Positions 1 to 5,810 of a stretch of DNA of 7,132 bases are shown here, piece by piece. The DNA lies in contig URGH01000097.1 of assembly GCA_900547305.1 (NCBI GenBank), positions 1 through 7,132 of the forward strand, in the 5' to 3' direction. A program made the position numbers and the translations under genes. Source of the DNA: an uncultured Oscillospiraceae bacterium (lineage in GTDB: Bacteria > Bacillota > Clostridia > Oscillospirales > Acutalibacteraceae). Within the stretch, counting starts at the first letter, position 1. Each line of letters starts with the position of its first letter. Under the pieces are notes generated by a model. The model had not been told where the DNA came from and made no database searches. It worked only from the letters and a program-made list of their open reading frames with translations.

Positions 1-60
1 GTTACGATTAGTATAGCATAGAATTGTGATAATTTCAAGAGCGGCTTGCGAAAAGCTGCG

Positions 61-97
61 AAAAAGCGGGACAGCCACTATAATTTGACTGTCCCGC
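61..97 (-). terminator. Intrinsic terminator, minus strand
   Basis: A perfect 9-bp inverted repeat (GCGGGACAG at 66-74, CTGTCCCGC at 89-97) encloses a 14-nt loop. Read on the minus strand it is followed at once by TTTTT (65-61), the arrangement of a rho-independent terminator. It would end minus-strand transcription coming from the parB side, but no intact gene lies just before it. Confidence 0.7.
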
Positions 98-330
98 CGT
101 CCGTTATTTCACGGAGCGCTTTTTCTTTTTACCTACAACCGTAGCGCCGGAACGGCACCACAGGATAAATGCACGATTCCTTTTTATCAAGAAATCCCTA
201 TTTCTTTTATTTGTTGACAGCATCCTTTAGAATCTTTCTTGCTTGCGCCGGCTTCTTTTGCAACATCAGCAACAAAAATCATTCGTTGATTTAATTTATC
301 ACACCGAATCGTGAAAAATCTACCAATACA
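98..330. other. Gene-poor stretch between terminator and hairpin
   Basis: I find no supportable gene in this stretch. Several short minus-strand frames exist, for example 104-223 (39 residues, lysine- and arginine-rich end, stopping 7 nt before the terminator stem) and 187-282 (31 residues). None has a well-placed ribosome binding site or a family I recognise. The terminator immediately to the left suggests a gene once ended here, so this may be eroded mobile-element DNA. That reading is inference. Confidence 0.4.
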
Positions 331-374
331 ACAACACGGCGATATGATGTATACCGCCGTGTTGTACCTTTTTT
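331..374 (+). terminator. Strong hairpin followed by T tract, plus strand
   Basis: A perfect 11-bp inverted repeat (ACAACACGGCG at 331-341, CGCCGTGTTGT at 355-365) with a 13-nt loop is followed on the plus strand by ACC and TTTTTT (369-374). The shape fits a plus-strand intrinsic terminator, although the T tract starts 3 nt after the stem and no plus-strand gene precedes it. On the minus strand it lies about 55 nt beyond the parB stop codon, where no clean T tract follows. It could also be a 3'-end structure of the parB transcript. Confidence 0.45.
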
Positions 375-419
375 ACTTGCCAAAGCAAGAGCCGTATTTT
401 ATCTTAAAAGCACATCAAG

Positions 420-1339
420 TTAAGAAGCAACATCGCACCCTTTTCCAGCAGCAGTGCTTTTCCTCCCCCTTCTTCGACTTGTGTAATACTTCAACGCTTC
501 AACCACAAACTCTTCAACCTGATCGTTCTGCAGCTCTTTGGGAATGTATGTGGATAATCGCTCATAAGAAAAACTGTATTTAGGCTTTTGATTTGGTTTT
601 TCTTCATTCATAATTGCTTTGACCAAATCATAATTGAGTTTTCCCTGCTCAAAGGCCTTACGCATACGGATTGTTTGAGCATGAGACGGAAAAGCAGCCG
701 TTTCATCAATCTGATCGACAACATCCCTTTGTGCTTCTTCATCAAGGTATGATAGTTCCACTGCGGGACACAGTTTGATTTTTTCCAGATCAACAAATTC
801 CAACAGTTCCGAAACTAGGCTCGTCAATCGAATATATCTGCGAATTTGATCCTGGCTTTGTCCTTCCTGCTCAGCAAGGATCTGCCGTGATGTCTTCCTT
901 GTCAACTTCTGTGCAACTTGCGCAGAAGTTAAATCAGAACGCTTTCCCTGCCTTTTCATAGCCTCAAGTTTCATTTTGTAGGCGAAGGCGCGTTCGCTTG
1001 GAAGGACCTTTGTTCGTTGACAGTTGCTGTCGACCATCATAATAATCGCTTCGTCATCGCTTGCTTCTACAATGTGGCGGCTATTTCGTCATGCCCTAAA
1101 AGGTCACAGGCATGTTTCCTGCGATGCCCGGAAATCAACTCAAACCGTTCAGCTTTTTTTCGTACAATAACCGGCGAAATCAAACCGTTTCTCCGGATAC
1201 TTTCAGTCAGGTCCGACATTTCGTCATCATCGAAAACATAGAATGGGTGATTCGGAAAACCGTCAATTAATTTAATACTGACTTTTCGAATATCGGTTTC
1301 TAAGGCGGCAGTCTGTCCGTTTTTTTGTTTTTCGCTCAT
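420..1339 (-). pseudogene. ParB/RepB/Spo0J-family partition protein, broken by a 1-nt frameshift
   Basis: ParB-family proteins bind DNA at centromere-like sites and work with a ParA ATPase in segregation; this version resembles those of Firmicute conjugative elements. The 5' part (from the ATG at 1337-1339) encodes the N-terminal domain with the GHRRKHAC box at residues 71-78, then runs into TAG at 1067-1069. The next frame continues the protein without a gap: VEASDDEAIIMMVDSN, then a helix-turn-helix-like segment (LAEQEGQSQDQIRRYIRLT) and a C-terminal helical domain to the stop at 420-422. The span is 920 nt, so one added base restores about 306 residues, the size I expect for this group. 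No slippery heptamer is visible at the junction, so programmed shifting is unlikely; decay or a sequencing error are the options. No parA lies upstream, and the tRNA-Thr terminator is about 190 nt away. Confidence 0.85.
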
Positions 1340-1347
1340 AAATAGCA

Positions 1348-1353
1348 CCTTCC
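1348..1353 (-). promoter_or_regulatory. Ribosome binding site of the parB pseudogene
   Basis: GGAAGG on the minus strand sits 8 nt before the ATG at 1337-1339. The frame also has a GTG three codons earlier (1346-1348), but that codon overlaps this site, so the ATG giving MSEKQ is the better start. Confidence 0.65.
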
Positions 1354-1378
1354 GTTTCGTTTTTTTGATAAAAGAAGT

Positions 1379-1419
1379 GCGTCTTCTCTTACCATCTTTG
1401 AATTCGTAAGAAAAGACGC
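1379..1419. repeat. 14-bp inverted repeat upstream of parB
   Basis: GCGTCTTCTCTTAC (1379-1392) and GTAAGAAAAGACGC (1406-1419) are complementary at 13 of 14 positions across a 13-nt spacer. The repeat lies 40 nt upstream of the parB start. It does not resemble the canonical Spo0J parS site. It could be an operator, a hairpin in the parB leader or part of a lost terminator; only weak T-richness (ACTTCTTTT) follows it on the minus strand. Confidence 0.6.
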
Positions 1420-1455
1420 TTCCTTTACCTCTGTGGGCACGATTTAAAGCAGTAT

Positions 1456-1481
1456 CGACGGTTCAAGTCCTGTTATACCGA
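1456..1481 (+). other. tRNA T-arm/acceptor-like fragment, possible attachment-site scar
   Basis: The plus strand reads GACGG, the T-loop signature TTCAAGT (1462-1468), CCTGT, then TATACCG and A, the order of a tRNA T-arm, 3' acceptor strand and discriminator base. The T-stem pairs fully only if one base is restored (ACAGG instead of ACGG), and no CCA, anticodon arm or D-arm accompanies it. Many integrative elements duplicate a tRNA 3' end at integration. The alternative is chance resemblance, since a short CGGT/ACCG pairing also exists here. Confidence 0.3.
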
Positions 1482-1529
1482 GAAAACCACAAATTGTTTG
1501 CCCTGAAAAGTGAATTTAGAAAGATGAGC

Positions 1530-1566
1530 AAAAAACACTGAAACCCCTTGAAAATCAAGGGGTTTC
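1530..1566 (-). terminator. Intrinsic terminator of tRNA-Thr
   Basis: A perfect 12-bp stem (GAAACCCCTTGA at 1540-1551, TCAAGGGGTTTC at 1555-1566) with a 3-nt loop is followed on the minus strand, after GT and G, by six T (1535-1530). It begins 30 nt past the tRNA 3' end, as expected for a single-gene tRNA transcript. Confidence 0.88.
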
Positions 1567-1595
1567 AAAGTGTGTTCCACATCGTGGAGTAATGA

Positions 1596-1671
<76 letters not shown>

Positions 1672-1692
1672 ATTCGTATTTGCGACTTTATA

Positions 1693-1721
1693 AGTATACG
1701 ATAAAACGCGGAAAATGTCAA
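1693..1721 (-). promoter_or_regulatory. Sigma-A-type promoter of tRNA-Thr
   Basis: On the minus strand, TTGACA (1721-1716) and TATACT (1698-1693) are separated by 17 nt. Transcription would start about 15 nt before the tRNA. An AT-rich stretch upstream of the -35 box (AAAATTTTAC) could act as an UP element. Confidence 0.88.
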
Positions 1722-1791
1722 GTAAAATTTTCACTGTTTTTATGCTTTTAAAATCCGGTTTCATAAATTGGTAAAATTAATATTCTTTTTC

Positions 1792-1820
1792 TTGACATAA
1801 GTCGGCAAAAATTATATAAT
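1792..1820 (+). promoter_or_regulatory. Perfect consensus sigma-A promoter of greA-lysS
   Basis: TTGACA (1792-1797) and TATAAT (1815-1820) match the housekeeping consensus exactly with a 17-nt spacer. The expected start near 1827 gives a leader of about 55 nt before the greA ATG. The -35 box lies about 70 nt from that of the divergent tRNA-Thr promoter. Confidence 0.9.
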
Positions 1821-1830
1821 AATGTTTATA

Positions 1831-1863
1831 TGAGTTCTGCACTGCAGAATTTCATTTATTTTT
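1831..1863 (+). promoter_or_regulatory. Leader hairpin with U-rich tract upstream of greA
   Basis: Just after the predicted transcription start, TTCTGC (1835-1840) pairs with GCAGAA (1844-1849) around an ACT loop. The stem extends through TGAG/TTCA (1831-1834, 1851-1854) with one bulged T and one G-T pair. TTTATTTTT (1855-1863) follows, before the Shine-Dalgarno. The layout fits an early terminator or attenuator. As DNA the core is also a near-perfect palindrome (TTCTGCA-C-TGCAGAA), so a protein-binding site is an alternative. Confidence 0.45.
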
Positions 1864-1881
1864 ATATGAGGTGGTTTTCTT

Positions 1882-2355
1882 ATGGCAAAAGTAATTAAAA
1901 TTACCGACGACGGACTGAAAAAGCTCGAAGAAGAGCTTGAATATCTTAAAACGGAAGGCAGAGCGGACATAGCCGAAAAAATAAAGGTTGCCCGCGGCTA
2001 CGGCGACCTTTCCGAAAACAGCGAATACGATGAGGCGAAAAACGAGCAGGCGAAAATTGAGGCGCGTATAGTTGAAATTGAGGCTATGCTCAAAAACGTT
2101 GAAATAATCGAAGACGTTAAGGGCAACGCAAAATCCGTAGTTGTAGGCGTTAAGGTAAAGGTGCTTGACGAAGAGTACGGCGACGAATGTGAATACCGCG
2201 TTGTCGGCTCAACCGAGGCAGACCCCCGCAACGGCAAAATATCCGATGAATCCCCCGTGGGTAAAGCTCTTCTCGGCAAAAAAATCGGCGAAGAGGTTAT
2301 AGTTGAAGCCCCCGGCGGAGAATTCAAGCTTAAAATTTTAGGCATTTCAAAATAA
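1882..2355 (+). CDS. greA: Transcription elongation factor GreA
   Basis: GreA enters the secondary channel of RNA polymerase and stimulates cleavage of backtracked RNA, rescuing stalled complexes in the cytoplasm. The 157 residues match the usual length of about 158. Residues 10-75 form the N-terminal coiled coil, whose tip carries the hallmark GDLSENSEYDEAKNEQ; D42 and E45 correspond to the acidic pair that holds the catalytic magnesium. Residues from about 83 to the end are the FKBP-like domain, including SDESPVGKALLGKKIGEEV. The start is supported by GAGGTGG (1868-1874) 7 nt upstream. It is the first gene after a consensus promoter, and lysS follows 49 nt downstream with no terminator between, so the two are probably co-transcribed. 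This pairing recurs in Firmicutes. Confidence 0.97.
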   Translation: MAKVIKITDDGLKKLEEELEYLKTEGRADIAEKIKVARGYGDLSENSEYDEAKNEQAKIEARIVEIEAMLKNVEIIEDVKGNAKSVVVGVKVKVLDEEYGDECEYRVVGSTEADPRNGKISDESPVGKALLGKKIGEEVIVEAPGGEFKLKILGISK

Positions 2356-2404
2356 AAACAGACGTTTAATATTCGCCGCTTATGCGGCAGAAAAGGAGTA
2401 GCTT

Positions 2405-3898
2405 ATGGCGCAGAACAACACCGCTAATACCGAGCAGGACCTTAACGAAATATTGAGATTAAGGCGTGAAAAGCTCGCCGCCTTAAAGGAAGCGGGAAAC
2501 GACCCGTATACGGTAACAAAATACGATTTTGATTCCGATTCCGAAACGATTAAGAATAATTATGACGAGTTTGAGGGCAAAACCGTAAAAATTGCGGGCA
2601 GAATTATGTCGCGCAGAATAATGGGCAAGGCAAGCTTTGTGGGTCTTGCCGATTGCAGCGGTAAAATTCAGCTCTATGTGCGCCGTGACGATGTGGGCGA
2701 AGAAGAATACGCCGCGTTTAAAAAGTGGGATATAGGCGATATTATCGGCGTTGAGGGCTTTGTTTTCAAAACCCAGACGGGCGAAATTTCGGTTCATTCA
2801 ACGAATATTTCCCTGCTTTCAAAATCTCTGTTGCCGCTACCCGAAAAGTTCCACGGCTTAAAGGATACCGACACAAGGTACCGCCAGCGTTACGTTGACC
2901 TTATAGTAAACCCCGAGGTTAAGGACACTTTTTACAAGCGCTCGCAAATAATGAAAGAGATACGCGCTTTTCTTGACGCAAGGGGCTTTACCGAGGTTGA
3001 CACCCCCATACTTCTGCCGCTCGAAATAGGCGCGGCGGCGCGCCCCTTTAAAACCCACCACAATACGCTGGATATGGATATGTACCTGCGCATTGAAACC
3101 GAGCTTTACCTTAAAAGGCTTATAGTGGGCGGTATGCACCGCGTTTACGAGGTGGGGCGCATTTTCCGCAACGAGGGTATGGACACAAAGCATAACCCCG
3201 AATTTACAACGGTTGAGCTGTATCAGGCGTTTACCGATTTCCACGGTATAATGGACTTAGTGGAAGAAATGAACAAGCAAATAGCGCTTAACGTATGCGG
3301 CAGCACCGTTATAACATATCAGGGCAAGGAAATTGATATGGGTCACTGGGAGCGCCTTACAATGGTAGAGGCGGTTAAAAAGTATTCCGGTGCGGATTAT
3401 AACGATTGGAAATCGGATGAGGACGCACGCGCATGTGCAAAGGCGCTGCACGTTGAGGTGGATGAAAAAGCCACAAAGGGCACTGTTTTAGCCGAGCTTT
3501 TCGACGCGTTTGTTGAGGATAAGCTGATACAGCCTACATTTATTTACGATTACCCGGTTGAAAACAGCCCGCTTGCAAAAAGAAAGCCTGACGACCCCGC
3601 GTTTACCGAGCGTTTTGAGTATTTCATAAACGCTATGGAATTCGGCAACGCTTTCTCAGAGCTTAACGACCCGATAGACCAAAAGGAGCGCTTTGAAAAG
3701 CAGGTTGCAGCAAAATTGGCTGAAGACCCGAATTGCAGCGCCGAGGTTGATTACGACTATATAACCGCGCTTGAATACGGTATGCCCCCCACAGGCGGCT
3801 TGGGCTTCGGTGTGGACCGGCTTGTAATGCTGCTTACCGACAGCCCGTCTATAAGAGACGTTCTCCTCTTCCCCACTATGAAACCGCTTGATAAATAA
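2405..3898 (+). CDS. lysS: Lysyl-tRNA synthetase, class II
   Basis: This enzyme charges tRNA-Lys with lysine using ATP, in the cytoplasm as a homodimer. The 497 residues are a normal full length. An OB-fold anticodon-binding domain covers roughly residues 58-145 (VKIAGRIMSRR onward). The class II catalytic core follows: motif 1 around 179-205, the ARPFKTHHN and MYLRIETELYLKRL segments (212-239), motif 2 around RIFRNEGMDTKHNPEFTTVEL (252-272, with the ATP-contacting arginines) and motif 3 GLGFGVDRLVMLLTD (465-479). The start is fixed by AAGGAG (2393-2398) 6 nt before the ATG. A small GCCGC-TTAT-GCGGC hairpin (2375-2388) lies in the gap after greA but lacks a T tract, so read-through from the greA promoter is expected. 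An intrinsic terminator follows. Confidence 0.97.
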   Translation: MAQNNTANTEQDLNEILRLRREKLAALKEAGNDPYTVTKYDFDSDSETIKNNYDEFEGKTVKIAGRIMSRRIMGKASFVGLADCSGKIQLYVRRDDVGEEEYAAFKKWDIGDIIGVEGFVFKTQTGEISVHSTNISLLSKSLLPLPEKFHGLKDTDTRYRQRYVDLIVNPEVKDTFYKRSQIMKEIRAFLDARGFTEVDTPILLPLEIGAAARPFKTHHNTLDMDMYLRIETELYLKRLIVGGMHRVYEVGRIFRNEGMDTKHNPEFTTVELYQAFTDFHGIMDLVEEMNKQIALNVCGSTVITYQGKEIDMGHWERLTMVEAVKKYSGADYNDWKSDEDARACAKALHVEVDEKATKGTVLAELFDAFVEDKLIQPTFIYDYPVENSPLAKRKPDDPAFTERFEYFINAMEFGNAFSELNDPIDQKERFEKQVAAKLAEDPNCSAEVDYDYITALEYGMPPTGGLGFGVDRLVMLLTDSPSIRDVLLFPTMKPLDK

Positions 3899-3909
3899 AA
3901 AATTCAATA

Positions 3910-3942
3910 AACGGGCAGTCCCTTTACGGGATTGCCCGTTTT
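3910..3942 (+). terminator. Intrinsic terminator of greA-lysS
   Basis: A 13-bp stem (3910-3922 with 3928-3940, one G-T pair) with a TTTAC loop runs into TTTT at 3939-3942, starting 12 nt after the lysS stop. The T tract is short, so some read-through into the following transporter gene is possible. Confidence 0.85.
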
Positions 3943-3984
3943 CAAACAAAAAATACAGGACACTAAAGAAACGGAGATTTAAAA

Positions 3985-5385
3985 GTGCTTAAAAAATATA
4001 TCGGTAATAAAGCGTTTTACAGAATGGCCCTTACAGTTGCCCTGCCGATGATGATTCAAAACGCCGTGACGAATTTCGTCAGTCTGCTCGATAACATTAT
4101 GGTCGGGCGTGTGGGAACGCTGCAAATGACGGGCGTTTCGGTTGTAAATCAGCTGCTGTTTGTGTATAATCTTTGCGTTTTCGGCGCGGTTGCGGGCGCC
4201 GGAATTTTCACCGCCCAGTTTTACGGACAAAGGGATGATGAAGGCATACGCCAGACCTTCCGCTTTAAAATACTTATATGCGCCGTTATTGCCGCTTTCG
4301 GGGTTACGCTTTTGCTAATAAAGGGCGAAAACCTTATAGGGCTCTATCTTCGCGGAGAAGCAACCTCCGACGAGCGCGCCGCGGCGCTCGGCTACGGACT
4401 TGACTATTTAGCCGTTATGCTTATAGGGCTTATACCGTTCACCTTTAATAACGCATATGCCTCTTCAATGCGCGAAACCGGGCAAACGGTTGTGCCCATG
4501 GTTGCGGGGCTTGTTGCGGTGGCGATTAATATGTCATTAAACTATGTGCTTATTTTCGGTAAATTAGGTATGCCGGTGTTAGGCGTTAAGGGCGCAGCTA
4601 TCGCAACTGTAGTCTCGCGTTATGCGGAGCTTGTGGTAAACGCCGTTTGGCTGCATAGCCACGGCAAGCGTTACCCGTATATCCGCGGGGTGTACCGCTC
4701 GGTGCATATTGCCCTGCCGCTGCTTAAAAAGATTGCCGTTAAGGGTATGCCGCTCTTATTTAACGAGGCGCTTTGGTCGGCAAGCGTAGCCGTGCTTAAC
4801 CAGTGCTATTCCACACGCGGTCTTACCGTCGTAGCGGCAAACAACATAGCCTCTACCCTATGGAATCTTTTCTCGGTGTGCTTTATTTCGCTCGGCAGCG
4901 CCACGGGAATTATTATAGGGCAAATGCTCGGCGCGAGTAAATCGGCAGAAGAGGTGCGCGATTGCGACCGCAAGCTGATTGCGTTTTCCGTTACCTCCTG
5001 TGCCGCTTTCGGACTTGCAATGGCGGCGGTATCAGGCGTGTTCCCGCTTATTTACAAGACCGATAGTTCCGTGCGCTCGCTTGCAACCGCGCTTATTTGC
5101 ATAAATGCGTTTATCATGCCGTTTGACGCATACGCGAACGCTTCCTATTTCACCCTGCGTTCCGGCGGGAAAACGCTATCCACCCTGCTGTTTGACAGCT
5201 GCTTTATGTGGGTAGTAAGCGTGCCTATTGCTTTCACGCTCAGCCGATTTACAAATATACATATTCTCCCGCTTTATGCCATATGTCAGGGCGCGGAAAT
5301 TCTTAAATGCGTTATAGGCTACATTATGCTGAAAAGCGGCAACTGGATTAATAATATGGTAGTAAGTAATCCCGAAAATCAATAA
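3985..5385 (+). CDS. MATE-family multidrug/toxin exporter
   Basis: MATE proteins are inner-membrane antiporters that export organic cations and drugs in exchange for Na+ or H+; the substrate here cannot be read from sequence. The 466 residues carry about twelve hydrophobic segments in two related halves. ALPMMIQNAVTNFVSLLDNIMVGRVG (19-44) in the first half is echoed by GMPLLFNEALWSASVAVLNQ (254-273) in the second. GIFTAQFYGQRDD (73-85) is echoed by GIIIGQMLGASKS (308-320). NYVLIFGKLGMPVLGVKGAAIATV (186-209) is also typical. Translation appears to begin at GTG, with GGAG (3973-3976) 8 nt upstream; the alternative ATG at 4024 has no comparable site. I see no clear promoter between the lysS terminator and this gene, so expression may depend on read-through or a weak promoter. 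Confidence 0.92.
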   Translation: MLKKYIGNKAFYRMALTVALPMMIQNAVTNFVSLLDNIMVGRVGTLQMTGVSVVNQLLFVYNLCVFGAVAGAGIFTAQFYGQRDDEGIRQTFRFKILICAVIAAFGVTLLLIKGENLIGLYLRGEATSDERAAALGYGLDYLAVMLIGLIPFTFNNAYASSMRETGQTVVPMVAGLVAVAINMSLNYVLIFGKLGMPVLGVKGAAIATVVSRYAELVVNAVWLHSHGKRYPYIRGVYRSVHIALPLLKKIAVKGMPLLFNEALWSASVAVLNQCYSTRGLTVVAANNIASTLWNLFSVCFISLGSATGIIIGQMLGASKSAEEVRDCDRKLIAFSVTSCAAFGLAMAAVSGVFPLIYKTDSSVRSLATALICINAFIMPFDAYANASYFTLRSGGKTLSTLLFDSCFMWVVSVPIAFTLSRFTNIHILPLYAICQGAEILKCVIGYIMLKSGNWINNMVVSNPENQ

Positions 5386-5393
5386 AATGCGGA

Positions 5394-5433
5394 AAAAAAC
5401 CGAGATGGGTATTTTACCCTGTCCCGGTTTTTT
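5394..5433. terminator. Bidirectional terminator between the MATE gene and abrB
   Basis: The outer arms AAAAAACCG (5394-5402) and CGGTTTTTT (5425-5433) are perfectly complementary. The inner arms GGGTA/TACCC (5407-5411, 5415-5419) close a TTT loop, with an imperfect interior region between. T tracts on both strands let it stop the plus-strand MATE transcript and the minus-strand abrB transcript, whose stop codons lie 8 and 4 nt away. Confidence 0.88.
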
Positions 5434-5437
5434 GTGC

Positions 5438-5698
5438 TTATTCTTCGGTTTCGCGTAATTCGTCAAGCTTGCTTATGCAATTTTTGCAAACCGTATATCC
5501 GCCGAACTGTACACTGTCTGCCAATGAATCGCAGAAAATACAGGTGGGCTGATACTTTTTCAGAATAATTTTGTCATCTTCCATATAGATTTCAAAACTG
5601 TCAACATCATTCTCGACTTTAAGTAATTTGCGGATTTCTTTCGGTATTACAACACGTCCCATTTTGTCGACCGGTCTGACTATTCCGGTTGATTTCAT
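5438..5698 (-). CDS. AbrB/SpoVT-family regulator with C-terminal CxxC...CxxC tail
   Basis: AbrB-type proteins are small dimeric or tetrameric DNA-binding regulators of transition-state genes. Residues 3-50 (TGIVRPVDKMGRVVIPKEIR, then FEIYMEDDKIILKKY) are the swapped-hairpin AbrB domain. Cys53, Cys56, Cys71 and Cys74 form a CxxC-14-CxxC pattern that probably binds zinc or another metal, an extension common among clostridial members. The ATG at 5696-5698 gives 86 residues. AGGGGG (5707-5712) lies 8 nt upstream; an in-frame GTG at 5705-5707 overlaps that site and is unlikely to be the start. The gene has its own consensus promoter and ends at the terminator shared with the MATE gene. Its targets cannot be inferred. 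Confidence 0.92.
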   Translation of the reverse strand: MKSTGIVRPVDKMGRVVIPKEIRKLLKVENDVDSFEIYMEDDKIILKKYQPTCIFCDSLADSVQFGGYTVCKNCISKLDELRETEE

Positions 5699-5722
5699 TA
5701 ATAACACCCCCTGACAGAGAGT

Positions 5723-5751
5723 ATTATACCATTAATTAATCAAAATGTCAA
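5723..5751 (-). promoter_or_regulatory. Perfect consensus sigma-A promoter of abrB
   Basis: On the minus strand, TTGACA (5751-5746) and TATAAT (5728-5723) are separated by 17 nt. The spacer contains the palindrome ATTAATTAAT, an AT-rich site of the sort an AbrB-type protein could bind; self-control is a conjecture. The leader to the ATG is about 20 nt. Confidence 0.9.
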
Positions 5752-5810
5752 GATTAGGCATTTAAAAGTAATACAAATAAAAATTAAATACATTAATTAC
5801 TGCTGATTTT

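Noticed and set aside
187..282. A 31-residue minus-strand frame with VAKEAGASKKD, reminiscent of the HU-family N-terminus.
   Set aside because: The resemblance covers only about a dozen residues, no ribosome binding site is placed for it, and the other frames across the same bases read equally well as short peptides.
311..583. A 90-codon plus-strand frame starting with GTG.
   Set aside because: It overlaps the parB 3' end in antisense and runs through the 331-365 hairpin. It has no ribosome binding site and no recognisable domain.
1060..1080. Programmed -1 frameshifting to join the two parB halves.
   Set aside because: No slippery heptamer or downstream pseudoknot is evident, and programmed shifting is not known to me for this family. 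A plain one-base deletion is simpler.
1484..1495. AAACCACAAATT occurs here and again at 7041-7052 in direct orientation, as if flanking a unit.
   Set aside because: A 12-nt match between two places in 7 kb is expected by chance at about this frequency, and the core housekeeping genes between the copies argue against a mobile unit.
1998..3949. Several antisense frames of about 60-130 codons opposite greA and lysS.
   Set aside because: They are shadows of strongly recognised genes, without ribosome binding sites or family similarity.
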